Made by a program: the position numbers and the translations under genes. Source: an uncultured Blautia sp. (GTDB lineage Bacteria > Bacillota > Clostridia > Lachnospirales > Lachnospiraceae). From it: a stretch of 64,000 bases of DNA. How positions within the stretch are numbered: the stretch's first letter is position 1; every line of letters starts with the position of its first letter. The stretch spans positions 124,001 to 188,000 of the forward strand of contig CAMNTH010000001.1 of assembly GCA_946557785.1 (NCBI GenBank). Reading direction: 5' to 3'. Of the stretch, positions 9,063 through 17,668 are shown piece by piece. The notes beneath the pieces are model-generated. The model saw only the letters and a program-made list of their open reading frames with translations, did no database searches and was not told the DNA's origin.

Positions 9063-9212
9063 GTGCGCGTTAAAATTACATTAGCATGCACTGAGTGCAA
9101 GCAGCGTAACTACAATATGACTAAGGAAAAGAAAAACCATCCTGAGAGATTGGAAACCAAGAAATATTGTAAGTTCTGTCATAGACACACAATGCACAAG
9201 GAAACAAAATAA
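9063..9212 (+). CDS. rpmG: 50S ribosomal protein L33
   Basis: Forty-nine residues, the normal L33 size, starting at GTG 9063 with GGAGG seven bases upstream. Two Cys pairs, CTEC near residue 9 and CKFC near residue 37, form the zinc ribbon of the C+ type L33. It binds 23S rRNA near the E site. An upstream in-frame ATG at 8988 would add 25 unrelated residues and lacks a good ribosome site, so the GTG is the real start. First gene of the transcription/translation block. Confidence 0.95.
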   Translation: MRVKITLACTECKQRNYNMTKEKKNHPERLETKKYCKFCHRHTMHKETK

Positions 9213-9265
9213 TCCCAAGGTAACTATGGTTTAATAGTTGCTTACGAGAATTGTGAGGTCACACA

Positions 9266-9475
9266 ATGCAAGAAAAGGAAAAATCTGCTGGCAAAGGCCA
9301 GAAGAAGAGTTGGTTTCAGGGACTTCAATCAGAATTTAAAAAGATTATTTGGACAGACAAGGAAACTTTAGCAAAACAGACAGTTGCAGTAGTTGTAATC
9401 ACGGTAATTCTGGGTGCGCTAATCAGCATTATGGATGCAGGTATTCTGGAAGCCATTAATCTTTTAATGAAATAA
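9266..9475 (+). CDS. secE: Preprotein translocase subunit SecE
   Basis: A 69-residue single-span membrane protein. The cytosolic stretch SWFQGLQSEFKKIIWTDKET contains the conserved F..E.KKI.WP-like motif (here WT), then one transmembrane helix at about residues 42-62. SecE clamps SecY in the export channel. Its position between rpmG and nusG is standard in Bacillota. Confidence 0.96.
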   Translation: MQEKEKSAGKGQKKSWFQGLQSEFKKIIWTDKETLAKQTVAVVVITVILGALISIMDAGILEAINLLMK

Positions 9476-9491
9476 GGACAAAGGTGATTGT

Positions 9492-10019
9492 ATGTCAGAA
9501 GCAAAATGGTACGTTGTCCATACTTATTCCGGGTATGAGAACAAAGTAAAGGCTAACATTGAAAAGACAATCGAAAACCGACACCTGGAAGACCAGATCC
9601 TGGAAGTCCGTGTTCCTCTTGAAGAGGTCATTGAGATGAAAAATGGAATGGCCAAGCAGGTTCAGAAGAAATTGTTTCCTGGATATGTGCTGCTCAACAT
9701 GATCATGAATGACGATACATGGTACGTTGTCCGTAATACCAGAGGTGTTACAGGTTTCGTTGGGCCGGGCTCTAAGCCAGTAGCGCTGCCGGAGGAAGAA
9801 ATGGCTCGCTTTGGTATCAGCTTTGGCAGTATGAGCGAAGCGGTAACGGTAGATTTCGCAGAGGGAGACCAGGTGGTTGTAACCGGAGGAGTCTGGAAGG
9901 ATACCGCAGGCGTTATTGCAGCGATCAACATGCAGAAACAGGTTGTTACTATTAATGTTGAGCTTTTCGGCCGCGAGACGCCGGTAGAAATAAGTTTCGC
10001 AGAAATCAAGAAATTATAA
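9492..10019 (+). CDS. nusG: Transcription termination/antitermination factor NusG
   Basis: A 175-residue NusG. The NGN domain begins AKWYVVHTYSGYENKVK and continues through LFPGYVLLNM; the C-terminal KOW domain starts near FAEGDQVVVTGGVWKDTAG. NusG binds RNA polymerase and couples transcription to other factors. Normal length. Start ATG 17 bases after secE, preceded by AAGGTGATTGT. Confidence 0.97.
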   Translation: MSEAKWYVVHTYSGYENKVKANIEKTIENRHLEDQILEVRVPLEEVIEMKNGMAKQVQKKLFPGYVLLNMIMNDDTWYVVRNTRGVTGFVGPGSKPVALPEEEMARFGISFGSMSEAVTVDFAEGDQVVVTGGVWKDTAGVIAAINMQKQVVTINVELFGRETPVEISFAEIKKL

Positions 10020-10034
10020 CAGGTTATCATTATA

Positions 10035-10064
10035 GTGGGAGGGACATACCCCCGCCAATACCAC
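10035..10064 (+). promoter_or_regulatory. L1-binding mRNA leader ahead of rplK
   Basis: GTGGGAGGG followed by a short loop and CCCCCGCCAATACCAC. The outer GTGG/CCAC and inner G-rich/C-rich strands pair, and the GUGGGAGG plus AAUACCAC arms copy the L1-stalk base of 23S rRNA (GGUGGGAGG ... GAAAUACCACC). It ends seven bases before the rplK ribosome site, so bound L1 could block translation, as in the classical L11-L1 autoregulation. Confidence 0.75.
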
Positions 10065-10080
10065 ATAGGAGGTGCCGAAA

Positions 10081-10506
10081 ATGGCAAAGAAAGTAACAGG
10101 ATATATCAAATTACAGATTCCGGCTGGTAAAGCAACTCCAGCACCACCAGTTGGTCCGGCTCTTGGACAGCATGGTGTAAATATTGTTCAGTTTACAAAA
10201 GAGTTCAATGCAAGAACAGCAGATCAGGATGGTATGATCATTCCGGTTGTTATTACTGTTTATGCAGACAGAAGTTTCAGCTTCATAACCAAGACTCCGC
10301 CGGCAGCCGTTCTTCTGAAGAAAGCCGCTAACATCAAATCCGGTTCCGGTGTTCCGAACAAAACAAAGGTTGCAAAAGTAACCAGAGCGCAGGTTCAGGA
10401 AATCGCAGAACTGAAAATGAAAGACCTGAATGCAGCATCTGTTGAAGCAGCTACAAGCATGATCGCAGGTACTGCAAGAAGTATGGGAATCGAAGTAGTA
10501 GACTAA
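10081..10506 (+). CDS. rplK: 50S ribosomal protein L11
   Basis: A 141-residue L11, the normal length. The N-terminal domain starts [19 protein letters not shown] and includes [15 protein letters not shown]; the C-terminal rRNA-binding domain ends [10 protein letters not shown]. It binds the GTPase-associated centre of 23S rRNA. ATG 10081 follows AGGAGGTGCCGAAA; an in-frame GTG at 10072 overlaps that site and is rejected. Confidence 0.97.
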   Translation: MAKKVTGYIKLQIPAGKATPAPPVGPALGQHGVNIVQFTKEFNARTADQDGMIIPVVITVYADRSFSFITKTPPAAVLLKKAANIKSGSGVPNKTKVAKVTRAQVQEIAELKMKDLNAASVEAATSMIAGTARSMGIEVVD

Positions 10507-10518
10507 TACAAATAGGAA

Positions 10519-10546
10519 GTGGGAGGGAAATCCCCGCCAATACCAC
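10519..10546 (+). promoter_or_regulatory. Second L1-binding mRNA leader, ahead of rplA
   Basis: GTGGGAGGGAAATCCCCGCC then AATACCAC: nearly the same as the element before rplK, with a shorter loop and the same GTGG/CCAC closing stem. It sits right before the AGGAGG of rplA. The two copies are much more alike than the flanking DNA, arguing for selection on the RNA structure. Confidence 0.75.
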
Positions 10547-10560
10547 AGGAGGTTATAGAA

Positions 10561-11253
10561 ATGAAACGAGGAAAGAAATACGTGGAAGCTGCAAAAGCAG
10601 TAAACCGCGCAACATTATATGATACCGCAGAAGCTATCAGCTTAGCGAAAAAAACTGCAGTTGCAAAATTTGATGAGACTATCGAAGCTCATATCCGTAC
10701 AGGCTGCGATGGCCGTCATGCAGATCAGCAGATTCGTGGTGCAGTAGTACTGCCTCACGGAACTGGTAAGAGCGTACGCGTTTTAGTATTTGCAAAAGAC
10801 GCAAAAGCTGAGGAAGCAAAGGCAGCAGGCGCTGAATTCGTTGGAGCAGAAGAACTGATTCCGAGAATCCAGCATGAAGGATGGCTGGACTTTGACGTTG
10901 TTGTTGCAACTCCTGATATGATGGGTGTTGTAGGTCGTCTTGGCCGTATCCTTGGACCGAAAGGTTTAATGCCAAACCCGAAAGCTGGTACTGTAACTAT
11001 GGACGTTACAAAAGCGGTTCATGACATCAAAGCTGGTAAGATTGAATACCGTCTTGATAAAACCAACATTATCCATGTTCCGATCGGTAAAGCTTCCTTT
11101 ACTGAGGAACAGTTAAGCGACAACTTCCAGACGCTGATTGAAGCCATCATTAAGGCTAGACCGAGCACATTAAAGGGACAGTTCCTGAAGAGCGTAGTAA
11201 TTGCTCCTACAATGGGTCCTGGTGTGAAGATCAACCCGATGAAATTAGGCTAG
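10561..11253 (+). CDS. rplA: 50S ribosomal protein L1
   Basis: A 230-residue L1, normal length. Recognisable segments are [18 protein letters not shown], the [20 protein letters not shown] signature and the ending [17 protein letters not shown]. It binds the L1 stalk of 23S rRNA and probably the two leaders in this operon. ATG 10561 follows AGGAGGTTATAGAA. It is the last gene before a terminator; rplJ and rplL, which usually follow, are absent. Confidence 0.97.
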   Translation: MKRGKKYVEAAKAVNRATLYDTAEAISLAKKTAVAKFDETIEAHIRTGCDGRHADQQIRGAVVLPHGTGKSVRVLVFAKDAKAEEAKAAGAEFVGAEELIPRIQHEGWLDFDVVVATPDMMGVVGRLGRILGPKGLMPNPKAGTVTMDVTKAVHDIKAGKIEYRLDKTNIIHVPIGKASFTEEQLSDNFQTLIEAIIKARPSTLKGQFLKSVVIAPTMGPGVKINPMKLG

Positions 11254-11263
11254 ATAGATTTTT

Positions 11264-11295
11264 TAAAAGGACGTTCCTTTGGGGATGTCCTTTTT
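11264..11295 (+). terminator. Intrinsic terminator after rplA
   Basis: AAAGGAC pairs with GTCCTTT across a 14-base loop, followed by a run of Ts ending near 11295. It separates the ribosomal block from the carboxypeptidase gene. Confidence 0.7.
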
Positions 11296-11323
11296 GCATC
11301 ATAAGAAATCATATAGGGAGGTG

Positions 11324-12298
11324 ATGGCTTTGGCTGGACGGAAAAAGAAAAAAAAGATGAATAAGACCAAGCTTTTGATGTGCTTTATGGTAGAGCTGGC
11401 AGTGATTTTCGTCCTGGGTGTAATGATCGGATGGGACTATGGCGTAGAGGATTGGATCCTGGAGATAACCAGGCCGGTTGTGAAGGAAGTGGACCTTAGC
11501 GGGGTGAATAGCTCCCATGCCGTGCTGATGACGGCAAAGGGAGGAAAGGTACTTGGTGAGCTGAATGGGGACGAACGAATCTACCCGGCTTCTATGACAA
11601 AGATTATGACGGCAATTGTGGCGATTGAGGAATTGGATGACCTGGAAACGGGAATTACGCTGGATGCGGGGATTTTTCCGGATCTGTATTCTAGTGACGC
11701 TATGCAGGCGGGATTCCAGCCTGGGGAAACTGTCAGAGCCATTGATTTACTCTATGGGGTTCTCCTTCCTTCAGGGGCGGAGTGCTGTTTGGGGCTTGCG
11801 AAGGAGACTGCAGGCTCTGAGAAAGGGTTTGTGGAGCTGATGAACCAGAAGGCACAAAAGCTTGGAATGGACGGAACCCATTTCTGTGATACTACAGGGC
11901 TGCATGATCCGGAGCATTATAGTACTGCAAGTGATATAGCGGTGCTTTTGAAATATGCCATAAGAAATGATGTTTTTCGGGAAATAATAGAAAGTTCGAG
12001 GCATTCCACAGGGATCACCAATGTGCATCCGGACGGGATTACTTATTACAGCACTTTGTTTAAGAACCTGAATGATCCCTCTGTTACAGGAGGAAAAATC
12101 CTGGGCGGCAAGACTGGCTTTACCAATGATGCAGGGCTTTGCCTGGCCAGTTTCGCACAAATCTCAGGGAGAGAATATATTCTTGTAACTGCCGGGGCGC
12201 CGGGAAGCACCGGGGAACCGCTGCATATTTACGATGCGGTAAATATTTATAATCGGCTTGGGGCGGCGGCTTTAGCCCTGGAGAACAGGGAAGGATAG
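11324..12298 (+). CDS. D-alanyl-D-alanine carboxypeptidase (S11 family)
   Basis: A ~324-residue penicillin-binding protein that trims the terminal D-Ala of peptidoglycan stem peptides outside the membrane. A basic N-terminus (RKKKKKMNKTK) leads into one membrane span of about 20 residues, an uncleaved anchor or signal. The serine nucleophile motif is SMTK in YPASMTKIMTA; the second motif reads SGA (LLPSGAECC) where SGN is classical; KTG is present as GGKTGFT. ATG 11324 lies only two bases from GGGAGG, whereas an in-frame TTG at 11330 has eight-base spacing, so TTG may be the true start. Confidence 0.9.
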   Translation: MALAGRKKKKKMNKTKLLMCFMVELAVIFVLGVMIGWDYGVEDWILEITRPVVKEVDLSGVNSSHAVLMTAKGGKVLGELNGDERIYPASMTKIMTAIVAIEELDDLETGITLDAGIFPDLYSSDAMQAGFQPGETVRAIDLLYGVLLPSGAECCLGLAKETAGSEKGFVELMNQKAQKLGMDGTHFCDTTGLHDPEHYSTASDIAVLLKYAIRNDVFREIIESSRHSTGITNVHPDGITYYSTLFKNLNDPSVTGGKILGGKTGFTNDAGLCLASFAQISGREYILVTAGAPGSTGEPLHIYDAVNIYNRLGAAALALENREG

Positions 12299-12322
12299 GC
12301 GCTGCCCGGCAGATATGTGCAT

Positions 12323-13201
12323 TTACTGGGGAATCCGCGATTTATAATACAGGGGAGAGATTCCATAATATTTTTTAAACAGCTTACTGAAGTGATAAGC
12401 GTCTTCATATCCTACAGCTGCTGCAACGGATTGGATAGATTTCTCCGGATCCAGGTCCAGGAGCTCCTTGGCCTTTTGCATGCGCAGGCTGATAAGATAA
12501 TTAATGGGGGTGTCCCCTGTTTCGCTTTTAAAAAGCTTGGATATATAGAAAGAGCTTAAGTACATATTTGCGGCAATCTGATCCAGAGAAATTTTTTCGT
12601 GGTAGTGCTCTTCCATATATTTCATGATCTGCGAAATCACATATTTTTTATTGAAAGACATGAACTCATATCTGGAGTTCATGTCTCTTTTTTGTGCATC
12701 TTCTCGTTCCTGCTTCTGGAAACGTCCCAAAAGACAGAGTATCTGGATCAGATAAGCCTTCAGAATAAAATAACGGCCTACTTCTGCAGACTTGGATTCT
12801 GCTGCAATGGAATTGCATAAATGGAAAATTTCTTTTTTCCATGCCTCGGGCAATTTGGTGATAAGCTTATAGCCATGGAACAGGGGGAAAAAGTTTTTTG
12901 GGCAGTTAATAAAATCCACATCTGTAAAAGCAAGGTAGCATTCTGTGAAGGCTTGGGAACGTTCTGCATCAGGGATGCTTTTGTGATAGGTTCCCGGATT
13001 CAGAAGGATAATGTTTCCTTCCCCAATGGGATGTTCTTTTCCATCAATAACAAAATGGCCTCTTCCTTTTAGGATAATTACCAGTTCTATGAAATCATGG
13101 CAGTGATAATTGGTTTCCTCTTCCGTCCGCTGCTGGATACAGGAGAAGAGAAACTTTGGGTTCAGATCCGTATAAGTTAAGTCATAAGATGTATTGCACA
13201 T
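12323..13201 (-). CDS. AraC-family regulator with N-terminal cupin domain
   Basis: A 292-residue regulator. Residues ~20-90 form a cupin-like sugar sensor (HCHDFIELVIILKGRGHF, then LLNPGTYHKS); the C-terminal ~100 residues are two helix-turn-helix units (ISLDQIAANMYLSSFYISKL and IQSVAAAVGYEDAYHFSKLF). ATG 13201 has GAAGGG upstream; the longer open frame to 13411 lacks one. Divergent from the MATE exporter; the effector is unknown. Confidence 0.92.
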   Translation of the reverse strand: MCNTSYDLTYTDLNPKFLFSCIQQRTEEETNYHCHDFIELVIILKGRGHFVIDGKEHPIGEGNIILLNPGTYHKSIPDAERSQAFTECYLAFTDVDFINCPKNFFPLFHGYKLITKLPEAWKKEIFHLCNSIAAESKSAEVGRYFILKAYLIQILCLLGRFQKQEREDAQKRDMNSRYEFMSFNKKYVISQIMKYMEEHYHEKISLDQIAANMYLSSFYISKLFKSETGDTPINYLISLRMQKAKELLDLDPEKSIQSVAAAVGYEDAYHFSKLFKKYYGISPLYYKSRIPQ

Positions 13202-13460
13202 AAGCAGCCCTTCTTTCTGTAAGATAGTCCTTGATGATTTTTTGCCGGTGCAGAAGATAGTACTGAGAATTATACCATAGATACTAAAGCTTGGAAATAG
13301 AAAATTGGCCTTCATTTTTATAAGAAGACTACAAAATAAGACATCCAGAGTACAAGAAATTACATTCCACTTTTTATAGAAGATTCTATAATGGGGGATA
13401 CAAGAATACATTGCTAAAGTGTTGCGGTAAACTGCATTAAGCAGAGAGGGAGGTAAAAAA

Positions 13461-14855
13461 ATGACAAGAAGAATGACATCTGGGAATCCGGCAAAATTAA
13501 TTTTACTGTTTGCGCTTCCCTTAATTGTGGGGAATATTTTTCAACAGTTTTACAGTATGGCGGATACGGTAATCGTGGGAAGAACCATAGGAGTGCATGC
13601 ACTGGCGGCAGTAGGATGTACGGGAAGCATTTCGTTTTTAATTTTAGGCTTTGTAATGGGATTTACTTCGGGTTTGTCCATTATAACGGCACAGAAGTTC
13701 GGTGCTCAGGACGAGGAGGGGGTTAAACGAAGCTTTGCAATAAGTATTTTGCTAAGTGCTGCAGTAACCGTAGTTATGACTGTCCTTTCCCTGATGCTGG
13801 TTCGTCCCATTCTGGAGATATTGCAGACGCCGCCGGAGATCATTGAGGATGCGGCTTCGTATCTGTTTATAATTTTTTGCGGTATTGGAGCTTCGGTGCT
13901 GTTTAACCTGGCATCTAATATGCTGAGGGCATTGGGGGACGCCAAAACGCCGCTGTATTTTCTGGTTCTTGCATGTTGTATTAATATTGTTTTGGATTTG
14001 GTGCTTATCCTGGCATTTCATCTTGGCGTGTCCGGGGCAGGCCTTGCTACCATTTTGTCGCAGATGCTTTCCGGGATATGCTGTTTCGTTTTTATCATGA
14101 AGAAAACACCTATGCTCTGGGTGGAAAAGCGGCACTTTGCGGAGGGGATGGGTGAACTTCGGAAGCACCTGACTACAGCCTTTCCAATGGCTTTTCAGAT
14201 GTCCATTATTGCCGTGGGGGCTTTGATTCTGCAGTTTGCACTGAATGGTTTAGGATCTGTTTCTGTGGCAGCGTATACGGCAGCGCAGAAGATCGACAGT
14301 ATTGCTACAATGCCAATGAATTCCCTGGGAGCGGCCATGGCCACTTATGCAGCCCAGAATTATGGTGCGAGTAAACCTATGAGAATCCGCAAGGGTGTTT
14401 TTCAGTGTATATTGATTTCTGTCAGCTTCAGTATACTGATGGGGCTGATGAATATTTTTGCAGGAAGCAGCCTGGCGGCAGTATTTGTTGGAAAAGGGGA
14501 AAAGGAAGTTCTTCACCTGGCACGGGTTTATCTGGGAATCAATGGAACATTTTATCCTGTGCTTGCCCTTTTGTTTATTTATCGCTTTACTTTGCAGGGG
14601 TTGGGAAAGAGTGTGATTCCTACAGTTGCAGGAACTATGGAGCTGGTAATGAGAGCTTTGGCGGCGGCCATCTTGGTACATTATCTTGGATTTGCAGGAG
14701 CCTGTGCAGCCAATCCGCTGGCCTGGATCGGGGCTTGTATTCCTCTTGCAGGGGCCTATTATGTTTCCCTTAATAAGATTGCGCCTATGGAAAGCTGCAA
14801 AAGTGAAAAGGGACGATTTAGGATCAGCAGGAAACACAGAATTGCGGGGATTTAA
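13461..14855 (+). CDS. MATE-family multidrug exporter
   Basis: A 464-residue inner-membrane protein with about 12 hydrophobic helices in two similar halves. The N-terminus (LILLFALPLIVGNIFQQFYS, MADTVIVGRTIG) and the second-half motif around AAYTAAQKIDSIATMPMNSLG are typical of NorM/DinF-type exporters, which expel cations or drugs in exchange for Na+ or H+. Ribosome site AGAGAGGGAGGTAAAAAA. It diverges from the AraC regulator, which may control it. Substrate unknown. Confidence 0.93.
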   Translation: MTRRMTSGNPAKLILLFALPLIVGNIFQQFYSMADTVIVGRTIGVHALAAVGCTGSISFLILGFVMGFTSGLSIITAQKFGAQDEEGVKRSFAISILLSAAVTVVMTVLSLMLVRPILEILQTPPEIIEDAASYLFIIFCGIGASVLFNLASNMLRALGDAKTPLYFLVLACCINIVLDLVLILAFHLGVSGAGLATILSQMLSGICCFVFIMKKTPMLWVEKRHFAEGMGELRKHLTTAFPMAFQMSIIAVGALILQFALNGLGSVSVAAYTAAQKIDSIATMPMNSLGAAMATYAAQNYGASKPMRIRKGVFQCILISVSFSILMGLMNIFAGSSLAAVFVGKGEKEVLHLARVYLGINGTFYPVLALLFIYRFTLQGLGKSVIPTVAGTMELVMRALAAAILVHYLGFAGACAANPLAWIGACIPLAGAYYVSLNKIAPMESCKSEKGRFRISRKHRIAGI

Positions 14856-14867
14856 AGTAAGCGTAAT

Positions 14868-14906
14868 AAAAAAGGCTCCGGAAGCATTTGCTTCGGGAGC
14901 CTTTTA
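14868..14906. terminator. Bidirectional terminator between MATE and rubrerythrin genes
   Basis: AAAGGCTCCGGAAGC and GCTTCGGGAGCCTTT form a 15-base stem with one wobble pair and a four-base loop; A- and T-rich tails on both sides let it serve both convergent genes. Confidence 0.9.
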
Positions 14907-14930
14907 GAACCAATAAGGAAAGGGGAGAAA

Positions 14931-15467
14931 TTAATAGTTTTCTGCTTTTCGTTCAAAATAAGCCTTGGGATGTGCGCAGACAGGACATACCTCAGGCGCT
15001 TCATCAGCCATGTGGACATATCCGCAGTTGCGGCATTTCCATCCAAGGGGAGCATCGCCCTTAAAGGTCTTGTCTGCTTTGTAGGATTCCAGCAGTTTTT
15101 TATAGCGCTGTTCATGAGCGGCTTCCACTCTGGCAACTCCTTCGAATTTCAGTGCAAGCTCTTCAAAGCCTTCTTCCCTTGCTTCTCGTGCCATGCGGGC
15201 ATACATATCCGTCCACTCAAAGTTCTCGCCTGCAGCGGCATCTTCCAGGTTAGCGGCAACATCGTGGATGCCGTGGAATTCCTTGAACCACATTTTTGCA
15301 TGTTCCTTTTCCTGATCTGCAGTTTCCAGATAAAGGGCGGCAAGCTGTTCATAGCCGGCTTTTTTTGCTGCGGAAGCATAGTATGTATATTTGTTCCTTG
15401 CCTGGGATTCTCCGGCAAATGCGTCCATTAAGTTTTGTTCTGTTTTTGTTCCTGCGTATTTTGACAT
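14931..15467 (-). CDS. rbr: Rubrerythrin
   Basis: A 178-residue peroxide-scavenging iron protein. The N-terminal ferritin-like four-helix part has the di-iron ligands in [26 protein letters not shown] and EAAHEQRY; the C-terminal rubredoxin-like domain holds CRNCGY and [11 protein letters not shown] for one Fe(Cys)4 site. It reduces hydrogen peroxide in the cytoplasm. AAAAGGAGGACAAATC precedes the start. It follows the reverse rubrerythrin gene across a terminator, so it may be read by partial read-through. Confidence 0.96.
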   Translation of the reverse strand: MSKYAGTKTEQNLMDAFAGESQARNKYTYYASAAKKAGYEQLAALYLETADQEKEHAKMWFKEFHGIHDVAANLEDAAAGENFEWTDMYARMAREAREEGFEELALKFEGVARVEAAHEQRYKKLLESYKADKTFKGDAPLGWKCRNCGYVHMADEAPEVCPVCAHPKAYFERKAENY

Positions 15468-15496
15468 GATTTGTCCTCCTTTTGGGATTTAGGTTT

Positions 15497-15527
15497 AAAA
15501 AAAGGACCTGGGATTGCTCCCAGATCC
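15497..15527 (-). terminator. Terminator/attenuator between the two rubrerythrin genes
   Basis: On the minus strand GGATCTGGG pairs with CCCAGGTCC around a six-base loop, followed by seven Ts. It ends most transcripts of the reverse rubrerythrin gene before rbr. Confidence 0.8.
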
Positions 15528-15552
15528 CTATGGTATTGTCAAGCTGTAAAAT

Positions 15553-16095
15553 TTAACCGAAATATCTCTTCAGAAGACCAGCGAATGCTTTACCGTGTCT
15601 AGCCTCGTCTTTAGCCATTTCATGAACAGTGTCATGGATTGCGTCAAGATTTGCTTCTTTTGCACGTTTTGCAAGATCAAATTTACCAGCGGTAGCACCG
15701 TTTTCTGCTGCAACACGCATTTCAAGGTTTTTCTTAGTGCTGTCAGTAACAACTTCGCCAAGGAGTTCAGCAAATTTTGCTGCATGTTCTGCTTCTTCGT
15801 AAGCAGCTTTTTCCCAGTATAAGCCGATTTCCGGATAGCCTTCTCTGTGGGCAACTCTTGCCATTGCAAGGTACATACCAACTTCGGAGCATTCTCCTTC
15901 GAAGTTTGCTCTTAAATCAGCAAGAATGTCTTCGCTGACGCCCTGTGCAACGCCAACAACATGTTCTGCAGCCCAGGAAAGTTCAGAATCCTGTTTGGAA
16001 AATTTTTCAGCAGGTGCTTTACAGATAGGACATGCTTCCGGAGCGGAATCTCCTTCATGAACATAACCACATACATTACATACCCATTTTGCCAT
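15553..16095 (-). CDS. Reverse rubrerythrin (rubredoxin domain first)
   Basis: A 180-residue protein with the domain order swapped: rubredoxin at residues 1-35 ([21 protein letters not shown]), then a ferritin-like di-iron domain with [18 protein letters not shown] and [13 protein letters not shown]. Such proteins act as terminal peroxide reductases in clostridia and are often under PerR. GAAAAGGAGATACAACT precedes the ATG. Its promoter region carries a palindrome and PerR is the next gene upstream. Confidence 0.95.
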   Translation of the reverse strand: MAKWVCNVCGYVHEGDSAPEACPICKAPAEKFSKQDSELSWAAEHVVGVAQGVSEDILADLRANFEGECSEVGMYLAMARVAHREGYPEIGLYWEKAAYEEAEHAAKFAELLGEVVTDSTKKNLEMRVAAENGATAGKFDLAKRAKEANLDAIHDTVHEMAKDEARHGKAFAGLLKRYFG

Positions 16096-16144
16096 AGTTG
16101 TATCTCCTTTTCTTTATTTAATATATTTTTTAGTATTTAATAAT

Positions 16145-16191
16145 AGTAATTATTACTGTTTTAAGTTAACATAAAAAACTGGACTTGTCAA
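16145..16191 (-). promoter_or_regulatory. Promoter and candidate PerR operator of reverse rubrerythrin
   Basis: On the minus strand TTGACA (16186-16191) is a clear -35; a weak -10 (TAACTT) follows after 17 bases. Close downstream, AGTAAT-T-ATTACT (16145-16157) is a perfect 6-1-6 palindrome, similar in layout to the PerR box TTATAATnATTATAA. A regulator bound there would block transcription start. Confidence 0.55.
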
Positions 16192-16198
16192 GGGGAAT

Positions 16199-16597
16199 TT
16201 AATTGTTTTTTTGTTTTTTTATACACTCTTCACAAAGTCCGAAGAATCTGGCGCTGCAGCCAGTAATCTTTCCATTAAAATGTTCTTCTGCTTCCCGGAG
16301 AAGGACATCGGTTGTCTGAACATGCAGATCCATAACTTTTCCGCATTCTGTACATATGAAATGACAGTGCGGATGGGTTCGGGCATCATAGCGGTCAGCA
16401 CCGCCCATACAGGACAGCTTCTGAATGTCTCCAAGCTCAGTGAGAAGGGAGAGATTGCGGTATACGGTACCCAGACTGATATTGGGGTAAATCTGTTTCA
16501 TATTTTCATATACCATATCTGCTGTTGGATGAGTGGTTTGTTCCATGAGAAACTCTTTAATGGATTCCCGCTGGCGGCTATACTTCAGTGCTGCCAT
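16199..16597 (-). CDS. perR: Fur-family peroxide regulator (PerR-like)
   Basis: A 132-residue metal-dependent repressor. The winged helix covers residues ~1-80 (HPTADMVYENMKQIYP, ISLGTVYRNLSLL); the dimerisation domain has the regulatory cluster DARTHPHCHF and two structural-zinc pairs, CTECGKV and CEEC. Peroxide-sensing PerR derepresses rubrerythrins and similar genes. ATG 16597 is six bases from AGGAGG; the ATG at 16600 is only three away. Adjacent rubrerythrin genes support PerR rather than Fur or Zur, but metal choice is an inference. Confidence 0.88.
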   Translation of the reverse strand: MAALKYSRQRESIKEFLMEQTTHPTADMVYENMKQIYPNISLGTVYRNLSLLTELGDIQKLSCMGGADRYDARTHPHCHFICTECGKVMDLHVQTTDVLLREAEEHFNGKITGCSARFFGLCEECIKKQKNN

Positions 16598-16670
16598 CAT
16601 ATGCCTCCTTTCTCATTCGTAGTTAGTGATACTTCAAAAAGAGTCCGTGTATCTTTTAAGTATCTTCAGT

Positions 16671-16724
16671 AACAATAACGATTACTGATATTGTTATCAT
16701 ACAATACTGACCTTAAATTGTCAA
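16671..16724 (-). promoter_or_regulatory. perR promoter with overlapping inverted repeat
   Basis: Minus-strand TTGACA (16719-16724), a 17-base spacer and TATGAT (16696-16701): near-consensus. The inverted repeat AACAATA/TATTGTT (16671-16677 and 16689-16695) begins at the -10, consistent with autorepression. The rest of the gap to 16918 shows only the AT-rich leader of the response-regulator gene. Confidence 0.65.
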
Positions 16725-16918
16725 GATATATTTGATGTAAATATCAGGGATGTTATAGAATTGTAGGAATAAAAGTTACTGCTGTGGGCAGAGGTTATGG
16801 TTGTCAGAAGGGGATTTTTATTGTATCATCGTTTATCATAAGAAAAACTTAAGATTTTGCCCCTTTCATTTTAAATTTTCTTTGATATTCTAATACCAGC
16901 AAGAGGGAGGTGAGTGAA

Positions 16919-17611
16919 ATGGCAAATATTCTGATTTGTGATGACGATAAAGACATCGTGGAGGCAATTGACATCTATCTGACCCAGGAAGGTTATCATA
17001 CACTGAAGGCATATGACGGCGAGGCAGCCCTGAAGATGCTTCGGAATAATTCCGTAGATCTTTTAATCATTGATGTGATGATGCCGAAGCTTGACGGTAT
17101 TCGGGCAACGCTGAAGATACGGGAGGAAAATTCTCTTCCCATTATTATTCTTTCTGCGAAATCCGAAGATGCTGACAAAATTTTGGGATTAAACGTAGGC
17201 GCTGACGATTATGTGACCAAGCCGTTTAACCCACTGGAACTGGTAGCCAGGGTGAAATCCCAGCTTAGGAGATATACCAGGCTTGGGGCAGCAGTGCAGA
17301 AAAACGGGCATGTTTACGAAACAGGCGGGCTGTCTGTGAACGATGAACTTAAGGAAGTCTGTGTAGACGGGGAGCCTGTGAAGCTGACACCTATAGAATA
17401 TAATATTTTGCTTTTGCTGATCAAGAATCAGGGACGGGTTTTTTCTATAAATCAGATCTACGAAAGCATCTGGAACGAGGATGCCATAGCAGCTGATAAT
17501 ACGGTTGCTGTACATATCCGTCATATCAGAGAAAAGATCGAGATCAATCCCAAGGAACCCCGGTATCTCAAAGTAGTATGGGGGCTGGGATATAAGGTGG
17601 AAAAACTTTAG
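16919..17611 (+). CDS. OmpR/PhoB-family response regulator
   Basis: A 230-residue regulator with a receiver domain at residues 1-120 (acidic pocket CDDD at 7-10, phosphorylated Asp52 in LIIDVMMPKLDG, conserved Lys in LSAKSED) and a winged-helix DNA-binding domain at ~130-230 (KLTPIEYNILLLLIKN, ending VWGLGYKVEKL). ATG 16919 has GGGAGG eight bases upstream; GTG 16910 overlaps it. Paired with the next gene. The sequence resembles VanR-type regulators, but the target is unknown. Confidence 0.94.
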   Translation: MANILICDDDKDIVEAIDIYLTQEGYHTLKAYDGEAALKMLRNNSVDLLIIDVMMPKLDGIRATLKIREENSLPIIILSAKSEDADKILGLNVGADDYVTKPFNPLELVARVKSQLRRYTRLGAAVQKNGHVYETGGLSVNDELKEVCVDGEPVKLTPIEYNILLLLIKNQGRVFSINQIYESIWNEDAIAADNTVAVHIRHIREKIEINPKEPRYLKVVWGLGYKVEKL

Positions 17612-17668
17612 GCCGGAATATGGGACAGCAGATGATTATTTGGAAACAAGCAGACGAAAGGGGAAAAA

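Noticed and set aside
9213-9265. Possible tRNA between rpmG and secE, as in some Bacillota.
   Set aside because: Only 53 bases and no cloverleaf or GTTCRANY-type T-loop sequence.
9692-10087. Minus-strand open frame opposite nusG.
   Set aside because: Antisense shadow of a conserved gene that extends across the L1 leader.
13752-14837. Minus-strand open frames opposite the MATE gene.
   Set aside because: His/Asn/Cys-rich shadow translations typical of antisense frames; no start signals.
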